From Lentinus brumalis (taxonomy: Eukaryota; Basidiomycota; Agaricomycetes; Polyporales; Polyporaceae), in the NCBI GenBank assembly GCA_001792895.1, contig MARA01000003.1:434001-498000 (forward strand): DNA of 64,000 bases. The letters are read 5' to 3'. This document shows positions 21,470 to 34,715 of this stretch, piece by piece (the first letter of the stretch is position 1; every line of letters starts with the position of its first letter). The notes beneath the pieces are model-generated. The model was not told the origin of the DNA and did no database searches. It was given only the letters and a program-made list of their open reading frames with translations. The position numbers and the translations under genes are program-made.

Positions 21470-22793
21470 TGAGCAGGACGTTATATATCAGTGGACCTCA
21501 GCTCAGCAGGGGGAGTGGCACCCAGGACGTGTGCAAGCTGGGCTACAGTACAGCCTTGCTATGCGCACAGCCATCCTCGTGGTGGTCCAGGGACAGCGTG
21601 CGTACGAATAGCAAGGCGGCAAGAAGCAGCTCGAAGGTCACTTCCATGACTGTTCACGAGGATGGGAACACCGCTACACGTGTGCAATCCAGAGCCAAAA
21701 GACGCCTCAAGGCAGTGGCTGCCAGATATCGTAGAAGTCTGGAAGAGCCACTTGCTGTGGGCGAGCGGCGGATGGGCGCCCTGAGTGACGATGTTCCGAC
21801 TAAGGTCGGTGATACAGAGGCGCAACGTGTCGAAGAAGATAGTTGAGTTCCGTCCTTATAGCTGTGGCTCAGAGATTAAAAGAATCCCCAAGCTCTTGAC
21901 ACTGTCAAACAGACATGAAAGACAGACGAGTGCTCAACGAGTGCTTCAGGTGGGTCCTGTGTGAGGATCTGGTCAAGGTGCTACCGGCGTCTCCATCTTC
22001 CTCCACATGTCCGGCAATATCCGGTCCGGAGCTGTCTGAGATACAAGCGGACTTAGCCATCGTCTTGCTCTCTCGACGTTCGAATGTTCAAGCTGCGAGG
22101 GATGGAACATAAGAGCGGATGCATGAACAGAAGTGCAATTGACCAAGCCGCTCAGACTCGGGGAAAGATGCAAGCCGGCTCGAGTTGTCGCCGCTTGGCT
22201 TGAAGACCCAACTTCAAAGGCATGTCCTCGAGGCCTCAGAGCGTCACCACTGCCTCCGCTTATAGCTGTGGCCTTTCGATATAGATCCATCGAACACTCA
22301 CCGCCTCTATTCCCCGCCCATGAGTACACGGGCAGCATGCTGTGACGTTTGGCACGGTCATCTCACCACTCTCGGCTCGGATCCCCGAGAGCTCGACCGA
22401 GATGGGAGAGCAAGGGAGCCTCCCCTCGATATATGTGGATCCTCCTAGACTTCGTGATATTCCAAGGAACAGGCAGGAGGGCCGTGACTTCTGTGACGTA
22501 CGGTGAGCGATTTTTGTACGGCAAAGCTTTCTGTACACAATCCGATGATCGACTACGCTATTACAGCCATGGGCTCTCCTCGCGCGACCAGTCATCGCAT
22601 AGATGAGACGAGTATTCCCGAAGGCGCGAATGTTTCATCCGCGCTCCTGGGACGTCCGGTGTGACAAACATGGGAATTGGTTGAACTCTGGCGCGGGAGC
22701 TTCCCTGTTCACCAGCCTTGTGGTAAAGGCGCGGCACGGCATATAAAACTACTCCCGTGAGTATCCCGCATCCTATTCTTCCCCTGGAACTCC
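21470..22793. other. Gene-poor region upstream of acidic protein B and WW-like gene
   Basis: I could not build a gene here. A minus-strand frame near 21565-21650 encodes one TM-like helix (MEVTFELLLAALLFVRTL), and another near 21700-21830 is open, but without a consistent model. A 14-mer (cttatagctgtggc) occurs at 21855 and again at 22259. Confidence 0.35.
22742..22748 (+). promoter_or_regulatory. TATA box of WW-like membrane protein gene
   Basis: tataaaa lies 46-52 nt upstream of the ATG at 22794, at a sensible distance for a short 5' leader. Confidence 0.6.
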
Positions 22794-25080
22794 ATGTCTG
22801 ACCTTACCTCAGAGATCTCTGTCTGCGAGGCTGCATATCCTACGGTTCCTGGGTCGAATGACGAAACTTGTCATGAAACGTTGCCCGCATACTCTCCAAA
22901 TGGCTCCCTTGTCCCCATGATCCCAAGGCAGAATAATCGCTATGAACGTGCTACCTTGTAGGTGGCCTGCAAGTGACATTTATCATGCCCTCCTTACGCG
23001 ACGAGGCCCAGGCTCAACCCAGAGTATATCAAGATTCCCAGAGGCTTGCACACTGCTCTCATGCTCGAAGAGTATGTCCTGCTGCCCAACTTCAATGGGC
23101 CCCTTCATTGACGTCTCTCCCGACAGGCCACCCTACATCGCCCAAGGCTGGACTGTTTCTGTCAATCCCGAAGGCTCGCCTTTCTATATCCATCGCGACA
23201 AGCATCTCATCACGGACGATCCGATCCAACAGGCGGGGATATGCGACAAAATTATGGAATCCGAAAAACGCCTCAGTCTCCTCGTCGAAACCGAAGGTTT
23301 GAAATTACCCGATGACTATGAATGCTACATCACCTGCGACGCTGAATCCGACAAGTGCAAATACTACTACGTCGACTACTCCACACAAACCGTCTTCTGG
23401 CTGGAGGAAATCGATCCGGAGCGTCACGACATAAACATGGCACCCGTCTGCTCTGTCGCGCAGATGAGTACGTCCGACATCTGCTCATCCACGCCTATCC
23501 ATCCACGCGCCTATGTGACATACGCCGACGTACCTCGACTCCCATCCATAACTGCCAGTATAGCACGTCTATCGGAGCTCATCGGGAGCAGCACTTGCTT
23601 TCTGGCTATTTCTGAGTGCAACCGTTTGGTGGGCGATCTCAGGAACAGTCAGAGAATTGTGCAAACGCCTCGTGGTCGTGCGATTCCCACTCGCCCCCGC
23701 ATCTGAGTCGTCGGACAACTATTGACACGAACATCATCAAGAACATCTTCTTCAGGAACAATACTGGCTGCACAACGAATACTTTCCCTACCGTTCAGTG
23801 CCGTCGTCGTTGAGGAAGGAGTTGGTCGCCGTGTTCCGTCAAGGCAGAGCCGGTCAGCACTGCCGACCCAACCACCAGTCATTCACGCTCACCTCGAGAG
23901 GGCGACAGACCAGTTGACGTCGACGTTGTCGACGTTCCCATACGACGCCCAGCAATGCAAACAATTTCTGCAAGTCATCGATGTTGAAAGTGCGTAATCT
24001 ACTGACCTTTCAGGGTTACTGGAAACCAAGGGGGTGACTTGTTCCAGCGGACTGCGACGAATACATGACATGGACTATCGGTACGTTGGACCTAGCTCTA
24101 TGTTTCGGGCCTGCGATCTGACTGGGACGCAACAGCTCGCCTCTTCGCTACCATCGGTGAGGACATCATTGCCAACTTCGCATTCGTGCCTAGTCCGACT
24201 CATGGGTACGCTATAGCGAGACACAGGTATCACACGTTCTTCGGCGAGGACCACGCCAGGATCTCTCGCGACCAGAAGCGCTTCGAGGTCATAAAGTACG
24301 AGAGAACTTTTGTGATCAAGTTGATCTCCGCATTGCTCTTCAACTTACCCAAGACTCGCTTGGCGGAGCTTAACGATCTCGCGGCCGATGATGTCGCGTA
24401 CGCGATTCATTGGCGTGAATTTGCTGTGGAACTGTTGCGGGGATGGCGGGACTCGTCATACCTGGTACGTGTCACTGCTTGCTATGAAGTACCGATGGAA
24501 GTATTGACGGCCGGGCCCGTTGTAGTCTGCAGGTCTGCTCATGTAAGGTTCCTATACGCTGTGCCAATGTCCGAACGCTGACGCTGTCTACCGGCAGGAT
24601 TGCCGCGACGTCTATCTCGAGGCCCAACAATCCTATCTCAGCCGCCTTGGGCTCTGCGTCCGTAGTGCTCGCTCTGGGAGGATTGGTCTCCAGCGGCCTC
24701 CTCCTGCAGTGGTACGCGGGCGCCGACACTCGAAAGTTCGACGCTCCCTTTGTGGTGAGACTCTCTAGTTGCCACTTGTTCGATCAACATTCTTCCTGAC
24801 GCGGTCCTTACAGGCTACTCACCTCGGTCAGATCATATGCCCCAGACACGGTTACGAACCGATGGCGCAAGCCTACAGCTTACCCCGTGCGCTCGTCTTC
24901 TGGAGCATCATCTTCCTCGCACTTCACATGCTTAGTGCGGTCGTCGACCTGACGGGACTCATCGTCCAAGCCCCCGCCTTCCTTCTCGCGGGCATCTTCG
25001 TAATCGCGATCTGCCAGTTACATCATTTCTTGCGTTGTGCTTTCGCCGTCGCGTCCGTAGAGAAGGAGAAGGTATATTGA
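22794..25080 (+). CDS. WW-like domain protein with C-terminal membrane segments
   Basis: Spliced exons start MSDLTSEISVCEAAYPTV. There is a WW-like segment in GWTVSVNPEGSPFYIHRDK and a second aromatic-rich one in CKYYYVDYSTQTVFWLEE. A helical region follows with two Y/W-containing repeats (EHLLQEQYWLHNEYFP, and ERATDQLTSTLSTF). Next is a loop conserved in appearance (HTFFGEDHARISRDQKRFE). The C-terminus has three hydrophobic helices (ASVVLALGGLVSSGLLLQWY, ALVFWSIIFLALHMLSAVV, FLLAGIFVIAICQLHHFL) and ends VEKEKVY. Around ten introns are inferred; some middle exons (23470-24060) are less certain. I recognise the type as a basidiomycete WW-like membrane protein but no named function. Proline-rich partner binding at a membrane is an inference. 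Confidence 0.68.
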
Positions 25081-25396
25081 CCTTCTGCGACCCTCCCCAC
25101 ACAAGGGGTAACACTAGTGGTGCCCATGATGATTCTTCGAGCGCGACGTCTGCTGAACCAGTCTCGTACAAAAGTTCGCTCGGTCTTCCCTCTGCCCCCC
25201 GATCATGATGTAATGTATTGCACGCTTTCTGACCCTGATGAATGTTATGATAACGCCTGCTCGTTGCCACGTCTCAATGTATGAGTAAACCTGTCCCCCT
25301 CCGATCCCGTTCGCGTAGCGAAGCGGCCCCTTCTATTGCCGTAGATATACATACACGAGCATTGAGGAAACAAGAAAAATCCCCTCCGTCCTAAGA

Positions 25397-26429
<1,033 letters not shown>

Positions 26430-26736
26430 ATAGACGGAAAGCGGGGTAAGTCGCAGCTAGTGGTCCGACACCCAAGGCCATCCCGCGGGTTATTGTCCGT
26501 CGAACTACTTTCCTCGCCTCAGTTCGTTATTTGTGATTACGTAACTAACGCTACTAGTACATTAGGAGAATATACAGCGTCCATCTCGTACAGAATCGCT
26601 CGAATGCTTGGAAGATCAGTACAGTACAGCGCGCGCCTTGAGCTTGACGTGCAGCAGGAAATGCGAAACGCGTGAGTGGTGCGAGAAAAAACGGACAGAA
26701 AGATCAAGCAGTCCTGCGAGCGCTCCGAGCCTCCGA

Positions 26737-29671
26737 TCACTTCATTCTGACCTTCAGCTCTCCGTATGGCTCCTCCTGGCGTACACTCAACAGGTTCTTC
26801 GTGGTCAACACTGCTTGCAGGTCAGCATGGATCCAAAGCGCGGGGATTGTGGACAACGCACCAAGGCAGTGATAGAACGCAGCGGCAGCAACACGGCGGG
26901 TGCTCGTGGCCTTCGGGACGACATCGTCGAATGCAAGTTCGGCATTCGCGCTCGGGTTGGCCGTCAGTTGCATCTTGGCATACCTGCTCATCTCGTCAAT
27001 CAGTATGACGCAGATACACTTCCGTGCCGGATACGCACTCGAGGAAGTTGAACGAGTTCTTCTCCAATGTCAGCACTGATTGCTGCGACTCTTCGTTCGT
27101 CTCCTCGGCAACTGCCACGGGGATACAGGTAAGCCGCTGCTGTGGAGAAGGAACGTGTAACATACCTTCGAACTGGAAGTCCTCTCCACCGATCTGCGAA
27201 CTGCCCAGGCCGAAGTTTATAGGAGACGGTGGAACGGTCCCCCCGCCGGGGACCAGGAAGCTGTCTCGACCAAACGAACTACCCCGCTTGCTCGCCGGGC
27301 GCATTGCGCTGAAGACATCGCTTCCATCGACGGCGAAAGCCCCGCCGCCGACTGACGAGCTCGGACCCGCATGGTCCCAAGGGTAGAGTCCACTACGTTG
27401 AGAGCCGGAAATGATATCTTGGGTGGGACGAAGGTCGAAGTCCAGGTGACTGCCCATCGCCGACGGCGGACGAGACCCACGACGCGCCTGGCCGGGCTCT
27501 TCAGACGAGCGCATCCTGGAGTCGAGATCGAAACCGGTTTCTGTGTTTGGTGAGACGCGAGCTAGTGAGTACGAGAGACTGCTCGTGCTGCTGTGGAACT
27601 CACGGAAGTCGCCGAAGCCACCACCGAAGTCAACAAGTTGATCCACGTCCATATTGTGGTCATCGCCGTTGACGGGCGAGGATGCCTCTCGCCCAGGTTC
27701 AGTGTCGTGCACCTTGCGTCGTTTCTTCGGTGGTTCACCTGTCAAGTCGCCGAGGTCAGCCAGTATCCTGAACGTCAATGCGACGTTTCGCGCGCTGACC
27801 TTCCATCTCCATATGCAACTGGCCGGACCGTGCGTTGACTTGCAATCGGAAGTTCTCCAGCCAGAAGTCAACCAGCACCGGTGCGTGGACTGAAAAGAAC
27901 GGGCATCAGGTCTGCGAGCCCTGACGCTCAGGGTCGGTACTCACCACCCCTGGGAGCACCGTTGATCATCTCTTCTATGAGGCGACCACTCTCTTTCTCG
28001 GCCTTCTTCTGGGCTGCTCCGCGTTTCAGTGCCTCCTGCTCTTGGACGTAGTTCGCTCGAGCCATCTGGCTGAGTCGTGAGGCACAGACCGTGATCATGA
28101 ACACAAACAGTCCCACCTTGAGCTCCTCGTCCGTCAGCTCGATCCTCGAGTCTAGGAGCAAGCGCACGCGCTTGCCCTTGCGCTGTACGGGCGCAGCAGG
28201 GTCAGAATGGACCGAGTCCCGAGGGCTGAATGGGGCCAACGGAACGATCACTGAGCCATTTGGCGGGAGACTCTCTGTGCCCGTGTCAGGCCAGGATAAT
28301 CATCGATGCTGGAATACGCCCACCTCTGCCGACCGCGTTATCTGGCGTGCCTACTGGTGGCTGCATCTCGACGCCTTGTTGAATGTCGAAGTGGAAGTCA
28401 TCTCCGAGGCCTTGATCCATGCCAAGGTCGAGACCCAGGTCTGCGTTGCCAACCTGCGCTGATGGGCTTATGTGCAAAAGGAGGTAAAGTGGGTGTTATC
28501 TACGGCGGCTAGCTGAGACGTACCCTTGCGCGAGATCAAAGGCCGCTCCCCAGCCTTCACCCAGCTCCAGAGCAAGCTCGTCGCCGATGTCTGCCCCGCC
28601 TGCGCCTTCCGGCAGCGCGAAGAGATTGTCGTCGAAATCGAAGCCTCCGCCGACCTGAGAGGACGACGCCGCGAAGCCTGCTCCCCTTGCACGCTGGCGG
28701 TCATCGAGCCGTCGAAGGCGGCCGCGAGTAGCTGAGTGTGCGGCTCGTCTAGAGTATGCAGCGCTCGACCTTGCTCAGCCGTGGCCGACAAAGGAGCGAC
28801 ACTCTGCGCCTGCTTTCGCTGAGACTTGGGCTTCTTGGAGCGCGGGTTGAAGTCATCGTCTGAACCGTCTTCATCCTCCGCATCTGGCACGAACGATGAG
28901 GCTTCTCTTAAAGTCGCCTGTAAGTGAGGGTTCACGCACCTTCCTGCGCTTTGTCATCCCATGTCTGTGTGGGCGGTCGGATGGTTGTAAGAGGAACATC
29001 AAACCACAACACCGACGAACACGTACCACGAAGATCCTGTCGAAGTTGAGACCGAATGCTGCTCCGGGATCTGCGGTGAGGGTGAGTGCCTCGGCACTAC
29101 GCATACATGCATCAGACAAGGTCGACCATCGCAACGGATGAACATACCGCAAGCTGGGTTGGCCCATCTGCAGCTCGGCTGCATTCGCGGAGAAGGCGGA
29201 CAGTTCGTGCACGGCCTTCTTCAGGGAGTTGTAGCATGTCGTGACGTCCGTGAAGAATATCTCCTCCTTCACTGCAAAACGGCGCGCATACAAGGCCTGT
29301 TACGGACGTGCATAGGTGTTACGACAAGGGGTACATACCTTTGTAGACTCTGCGAGGAACGGTCAGCAATTGGCTTCTCTGGCGGAGGATACAGACGTAC
29401 CGAGCAACCCCGATCATCAAGTTGCTGGACAACCTCAGCGCGAGAGGCTCGGACGGCTCCGCGATCAGCCCGCATAACTGGGAGATGTCCGCGGTCAAGA
29501 CGGAGCGTTTGGGCAGTTTCTTGAAGGACGACTTTGCGCCAAGTGTAGCGGCAAGCCTGTCCGGATCGAGCGCATATAGCCAGCCGTGACTCTCGCAGAG
29601 GTAGAGAAGACGCACCAGAGGAGCCCGTAGCCGCTGTCCCTGCGCTCTAGCAGCTCGGGCGAGAAGAACAT
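26737..29671 (-). CDS. REC8: Meiotic cohesin kleisin REC8
   Basis: This is the alpha-kleisin that replaces Rad21/Scc1 in meiotic cohesin and closes the Smc1-Smc3 ring. The N-terminal kleisin domain reads MFFSPELLERRDSGYGLLW, LAATLGAKSSFKKLPKRSV, then EPLALRLSSNLMIGVARVYK and EEIFFTDVTTCYNSLKK; the WLAATLG/ALRLSSNLMIGV signatures favour Rec8 over Rad21. The middle is acidic/Ser-rich with a DIGDELALELGEGWG block and KPPKKRRK-like basic patches. The C-terminal winged helix shows LEKNSFNFLEYAKMQL, FDDVVPKATSTRRVAAAAF and QEEPYGELKVRMK. The frame breaks near 28683-28686 (CCCC on the plus strand): one extra C there restores frame, with the next acceptor at cacataag. I treat this as a probable consensus error, not inactivation. 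About 13 introns. Confidence 0.9.
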
Positions 29672-29945
29672 GGTGTGAGGTGGACGGAGAGCGTGGACTG
29701 TGACCTGCAGACTGCAGTCGATGCTTGCAGCCGTATCTCTTTCTGGACTCGGACCTTCCCAAGTGGGCGAAGCAGGTGCATTGATACAGTGTGGCGCAAC
29801 GAAGGACGCATGCATGCTACAGCGACATCAAGTACAACATCAAAGGTCCATGACGTCAAGTCCTGTATCTGTCCGCTTCAGCACGGGCCACGCAGGAAAA
29901 CCGGGCCTTCTCACCGATAAATGACACGAGTGGCTCGTACGCCGC

Positions 29946-32519
29946 TCACACCCTCGCCCAGCGGCGGCCTCCCCAGCTCACGAGCCTTGCGAACAGATCG
30001 CCCCGCGAGGCCACAAACATAAACTCTACAGCCTTCTCCTCCTTCGAGCCGTCCTCGAGGGTCTGCGTGTAACGCACGTCGATGCCCTTGGTGAACGTCG
30101 TCTTCTTCACGCCTGTTATATCCTCCAGCGGGACTACTACTGATGGGCGCGACGCCAGCAGCGGCGTAAAGAAGAGTGTCGTCGGCGTCAGCGTGATTAG
30201 CCCCGGGTTCTTCTTCAGCTGAGCGGGGAAGGCTGCACGGGCGCATCAGTCACGTTGCCGGACGTGCGAGCTCGGGAGATCGACGTACTCTGCGTCTCGA
30301 TGCGCGTCTCGGGCCCGACCGGTGGCGCAGCGACCTTCGGTGCCAGCGGATTGAACGCCTTCCAGTTCCCCGCCTGCTTCCACTGCGCACAAGGGCCCGT
30401 CAGTCGTGTGTCCGCAGCCACGGAATGGATGCACGCATACCTGTCCATCGCGGAAGATTTCCTTCAGCTCGCCCGCCTTCTCCTTCGTCGTCGTGATCCG
30501 GCCGCCCCACTTGTTCCAGTCGACGGACGAGCTCTCGCCCCTCCCCACCTGCTCCTCGGTCTGCAACACACTGACCTCCGACGAGCCTCTGCTCGCCCGC
30601 TTCCGCCGCTTCGGACGGACGGGCAGCCCGTGCGCGACCCGCTGCGAGATGAGGTCCATGGCATACTCGGTGTCGGTCGGCACGATCAGCAGCGGCGGCG
30701 GGATTCTGAAAAGACGTCAGATTCGGCATTCGCTCGGAGTTGCTTCCAAGCAACGGGCGTACACCGCACGCACCGGCTCCGTTCAGACTCGGGGATCGCC
30801 GCAACAACGGGGATTACATGCCAGAAGAAAAACCCTATGAAGAACCCCACCAGCCTGACCATGTACCGTGCGGGAAGCAGGCCCACGACCAACCAGCCTA
30901 GAAGCACCTACGCCAGTCTAGATGAGCCAACAGCTGCCGGAGAAGGTACGTGCGCAGCCTCCTTACCACGCCATAATATGCCGAAGCACCCGGCTGGCGC
31001 CAGAGGAAGATACTGAGCACAACTTTAGCTGCGGTGAAGGCATGCGAAGCTGCGTAATACTCACTTCTTGACGCGCTCCAGGAAGTCAGCCACCTCGTTC
31101 ATGATGGAGAGACCCAGTCGTTTCAGGTCAGCTTCGTCGACCTTCGCCACCTGCTCCGACTTGGCTTCTGGCTGAAGCTCGCTCAAGTCGGGCGTGCTGA
31201 ACGACACGCTCCGTAATTTAGCGTCGTCGTTCAGACCAGCGCCGCCGCCGCCGTCCAGCTCGTTCTTCTCCGCCTGCGCCGACTCCAACTTCGCCTTCTT
31301 CAGCTTACGGATATGTCTGTAGTCATCGACCAACTCCCACACGTCCCGCAATCCGAGTGTCGGCGATGTGGCCAGACGTGTTAACAGGATCGTGCCGAAC
31401 GTCTGCGACCGGTCAATGGTCTTGCGGTATTCCCGGAGCTCGGACAGGCTGGGGTACGGGTGCAGCTTTCGGCTTATGAGATGGTACAGCACGACCGAGA
31501 CCCCCGCCGAGAGGAGCAAACCGTGGTACCACAGGATCCAGTAGAGCTAGAAGTGTACCAGATCAGCGAGATGCAAGCAACAATTGAATAGGGCGTCCGG
31601 CACTCACGGCGCAGTAGACGAAACTCCGTCGAGGATCCTTCCATGTAGCCAGCTTCAGCAAGGGTTTGACGCACCGCTTGTAGAAGGGCTCGACCGCGAC
31701 ATAGAGGCGCTGCGCCGTCTGCTTCAGCCGTCCGATGCTAAAGTCCGGCGGCGGCGGTCGAGGAGCAGGCAAGAGAGGTAACAAGAGATCCTGTGAAGGC
31801 GGGCCCAGCTCGGTGCATGTTCAGCGCTGCATCTGGGTGTGATGTACGTACATGTGCTATCCTCTCGGAGATGGAGCGTGAGCCGTCCCATGTCGGTGCG
31901 TCGGCACTGGCAGGGTGCGTGCCGCTGCTGGTGCTTGTGTCTTGGGACGCGGATCCCCCAATCGCAGGGGCGCTTGCGGACGCTGCCTGGGCCACTGTGG
32001 GACTCCGAGGAGAGGCGACTGGCTCGCGATCGGCGGCACGCACTTCTCGCACATACTGAGCGGCCTGTGAGAACCCTGGTGGAGGTCCCGGGGAGCAACG
32101 CAGGACATGCTTACCGTGGAGAACAGGTGCAAGAAACGGTCAATCTCCTCATCGTCATACAGCTCCCGCAGCTGCACCTCCGACAAGTCCTCCTCGTCCT
32201 TGGTGGTCAACAAGGTGGTGGTCGACGCGCCCGGTTCGGGAGTTGGTGTGGGCGTGCTCTCCGTCACGCTCTCCTCGTCCGACCCCGAACCTGACTCTGA
32301 CCCTTCGTCCACATTTACGGAGACCGTCGAGTCGCTCGGTCGCGGGGGTAGCGGTGGAGCCGGACTTGCATTAGAACTTGCTGGTCCAGGCGACGGCGAG
32401 ATGCGCGGAGGTAATGGTGGTGGCACCGGCCGGCTGCTAGCACTCGCGGGTCCTGGTGACGGCGTGCGTGCAGAATGCGAGGGAGGAGGCAGAAGCCCGC
32501 CATCGCCGCCGTTGTTCAT
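29946..32519 (-). CDS. GRAM-domain membrane protein (GRAMD4-like plan)
   Basis: The product starts with a long Pro/Ser-rich disordered region (PPPLPPRISPSPGPASSNAS), then an acidic/Thr-rich stretch and the helix RELYDDEEIDRFLHLFS. After AAQYVREVRAADREP and another Ser-rich linker come IGRLKQTAQRLYVAVEPFYK, a first membrane region (YWILWYHGLLLSAGVSVVLY), a helical section (RDVWELVDDYRHIRKLKKAK), a second membrane region (VVLLGWLVVGLLPARYMVRL, then GFFIGFFFWHVIPVV) and a Lys/Arg-rich stretch. A C-terminal GRAM domain reads FPAQLKKNPGLITLTPTTLF, IDVRYTQTLEDGS and RGDLFARLVSWGGRRW. GRAM domains bind phosphoinositides or membranes, so a contact-site or lipid role is likely but inferred. All ten exons join in phase. 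The stop is at 29946-29948. Confidence 0.85.
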
Positions 32520-33692
32520 GGCTCGGTGCGCGAGATGGAAGTGGTGTCCAGCAGAAGAGAGACGTTCAGGAACAGCAGGCGTTTGCCTCAATGTGTATTT
32601 TTACGCATGTATGTAGCACTGCCTGGAGCACCAGCACCGGCGGTGCAGCAGGACCACTCGGGATTGCGACACGATGACCCGTGGCTTGGAGTACACAACA
32701 CAGTGAGAGAGTCGTGGCAGGAACCCAGCATGCGTCGCGGATATGGTGCATATGTACGTCAGTGACTGACCCGAGGCGCGTGTTGCGTTGGGCGCTCTAG
32801 AAACGCTCACGTGACTGATGTAACGCGCTTTGCTCTCGCGTCCTGTGGCTGCAGTGGTCAAGTTCGTCTCTGCTACTATGCTTGTGGTCCCGCTCTGCCC
32901 TCTAGACTGGCCTGTGAGTCTTACTCTGGCGCATAACCATGACGACATTGGCCTCGAGCGAGAGGAAATCGACACGAACAGAAGTGTCTACGCTTCAGCG
33001 AAACCAAGCCTGTTGTTGTCTGGACGCGATCGCGTTACCCTTCTGCTTCCGATCTCCAAGCGCGACCACCACGACGATGTCAACTACTGCATAGATGCCC
33101 AATGCCCACGAAGAACCCGCCAGGGAATGGAACAACTGGCGAGTTGCAAGAGGTGGTGGTCTTTCGTCTTGCTTCTTCTATCATAACATCGTGAGCCCTC
33201 TTCTCCCCACAGCTCGGGACCACTCACAGTTCGCATTCTGATGCGAGGTAGCCCACACGGTGGAACCAGGCAAGTACACAGAAGCGTGATTGTAGGTGCG
33301 TGGCGCATCCTCTACTGTGTAGCGTGGTTTTTGTTTTGTTGAGCTGTCCGAGTGGGCTGCGGAGGCCAGTGCGAGACATTCGGACGACGTGGTAGTGAGG
33401 CACATACCTGACGAGCTTCTTGGCCACGATCTCGTCCGAGCTGCCGACGAGGTCATGGCCGAGGGGCTTGGAGGACAAGCACAGGAAGTCGTGGAGGACA
33501 GGCATAATTGTAAGCACTTACAGTTGTTGTATGACGACCTATGACGACTGGGAGGGGGCCCGGGAAAGTCGCGGAGTGAATTCAATATACAATTACAACT
33601 GATCCTAAGGAAGACTTTGATGACGCCTGACAACAGGGTATGCAGCGCATGAGTTCGATTCAGAATGACCTTGACCACTGCCTCGCGTGCCC
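32520..33692. other. Intergenic region with an unassigned minus-strand frame
   Basis: This 1.17-kb gap lies between the TPR-MYND stop and the GRAM gene start. On the minus strand at about 33420-33510 a possible exon (PVLHDFLCLSSKPLGHDLVG) ends in a good gtatgt donor. A frame just after the MYND stop (LLSQISLRAREAVVKVILNR) is also open, but I cannot join these to a gene with confidence. From 32520 to 33180 no coding signal is seen. Confidence 0.35.
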
Positions 33693-34594
33693 TCAGGCTG
33701 ATTTGCGACAGTAGTTCTTGTGTCTTTTCCAATCCGCGACCTGTGTCGAGATCTTGATGTCAGCTAGGCACCTGGCACAATGTCTGCGCACTTGCCTGAC
33801 ACGGCCTGGAGCAGTAGAAGACAGCCTGGGTGGACATCGTCAGCACGCTAGTGAATAAGCCAAAAAGAGAACACAGACAAACCTTGCAGCCCGCACACTG
33901 GGAGAGGCTGCTTGTACTATTCGACAGCTTTGGGCACTAGAAAGTAATCAGTCGCGATTTGAGGTACGGAGGGTGGATGCGAGGGGCTCACGTTGTAGTT
34001 CCCGCAGGCGATGTTGTTGTCCGCCTTGCCTCGACGGCGCATCTCCCGGGCAGCCTGCACGTCCCCTTTCATCTCATACAGCTTGGCCAAGTTGTCGCGG
34101 GTCACCGCAAGATCAGACTTGGGACCGGAGTGCTCGCGAACACGCAGAGCCTTATCGAGGTACTCCTCCGCTTTGTCCAGCCGCTGCATTGTGAGATAGA
34201 GCTCACCCAGACCATTGTAGGAGAGCGCGGTCGTAACGTGGTCGGTGCCCAAGGAGGCCTCTTTGACCTCGATCGCTTGCAGGTGCAGGCGTTCGGCCCC
34301 CTCGAGGTCGCCAGCCGCCTCGAGCTGCAAGGCCTGGTTGTTCAGCGCGACACCCGAGCTCAAACCGAGTGCTGTCCCCGCTGAGGGGTTGATGTGGGTG
34401 GTAGCGAACATGTCGTTCGAAAGCGAGGGTGCAATAGTTGCGGAAGACGGAGCGAGGCTGGGCCAGCGACGCGTGAGACCACGGGCGCTGTGGGCAGAAG
34501 GACGGAGCGCGCAAGCGTGAGGTGACGGTTTGTCCTTGTTTCTATTGTGGCTGCGCCAAGGGGAGCCAACTGACCTCGGCTGGTAGGCGTTCAT
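33693..34594 (-). CDS. TPR-repeat protein with C-terminal MYND zinc finger
   Basis: The N-terminal half has helix-turn-helix TPR-type repeats: ALNNQALQLEAAGDLEGAER, TALSYNGLGELYLTMQRLDK, AEEYLDKALRVREHSG and VTRDNLAKLYEMKGDVQAA. The C-terminus is assembled from small exons into a MYND finger: CPKLSN, QCAGCKAVFYCSRPCQ, then VADWKRHKNYC, with the spaced Cys, the DWK and the His-x3-Cys ending expected. MYND domains bind proline-rich partners. The junction CQ/VADW uses a GC-AG intron (33741-33795). The ATG at 34411 (MFATTHINPSAG) gives a compact protein; the longer frame from 34594 adds an Arg/Ser-rich leader and overlaps the DCP2 promoter, so the shorter start may be the real one. The stop is at 33693-33695. 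Confidence 0.78.
33741..33795 (-). other. GC-AG intron inside the MYND finger
   Basis: A 55-nt intron with donor CAG/gcaagt and acceptor gacacag joins FYCSRPCQ to VADWKRHKNYC, exactly matching MYND spacing. The nearby GT alternatives break the motif. Confidence 0.75.
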
Positions 34595-34715
34595 TCTCCA
34601 GCCACCACCAACTACACACAGTCTCTCTGCCTACCACCGCGAGTTCAGACCCGTCCCGTCCCATATATCTTTGCTGCTCCTTTTTCGACCCCCTCGCCTC
34701 CCCCCGCCATTCAAC
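34595..34715. promoter_or_regulatory. Compact divergent promoter, TPR-MYND / DCP2
   Basis: Only 121 bp separate the longest TPR-MYND start from the DCP2 ATG (about 300 bp if the MYND gene starts at 34411). A pyrimidine-rich tract (cctcgcctccccccgcc) lies just before the DCP2 start. Confidence 0.5.

Noticed and set aside
21855..22272. Exact 14-mer cttatagctgtggc at 21855 and 22259
   Set aside because: Too short, with no extended flanking similarity; could be chance or a weak shared promoter word. No element structure.
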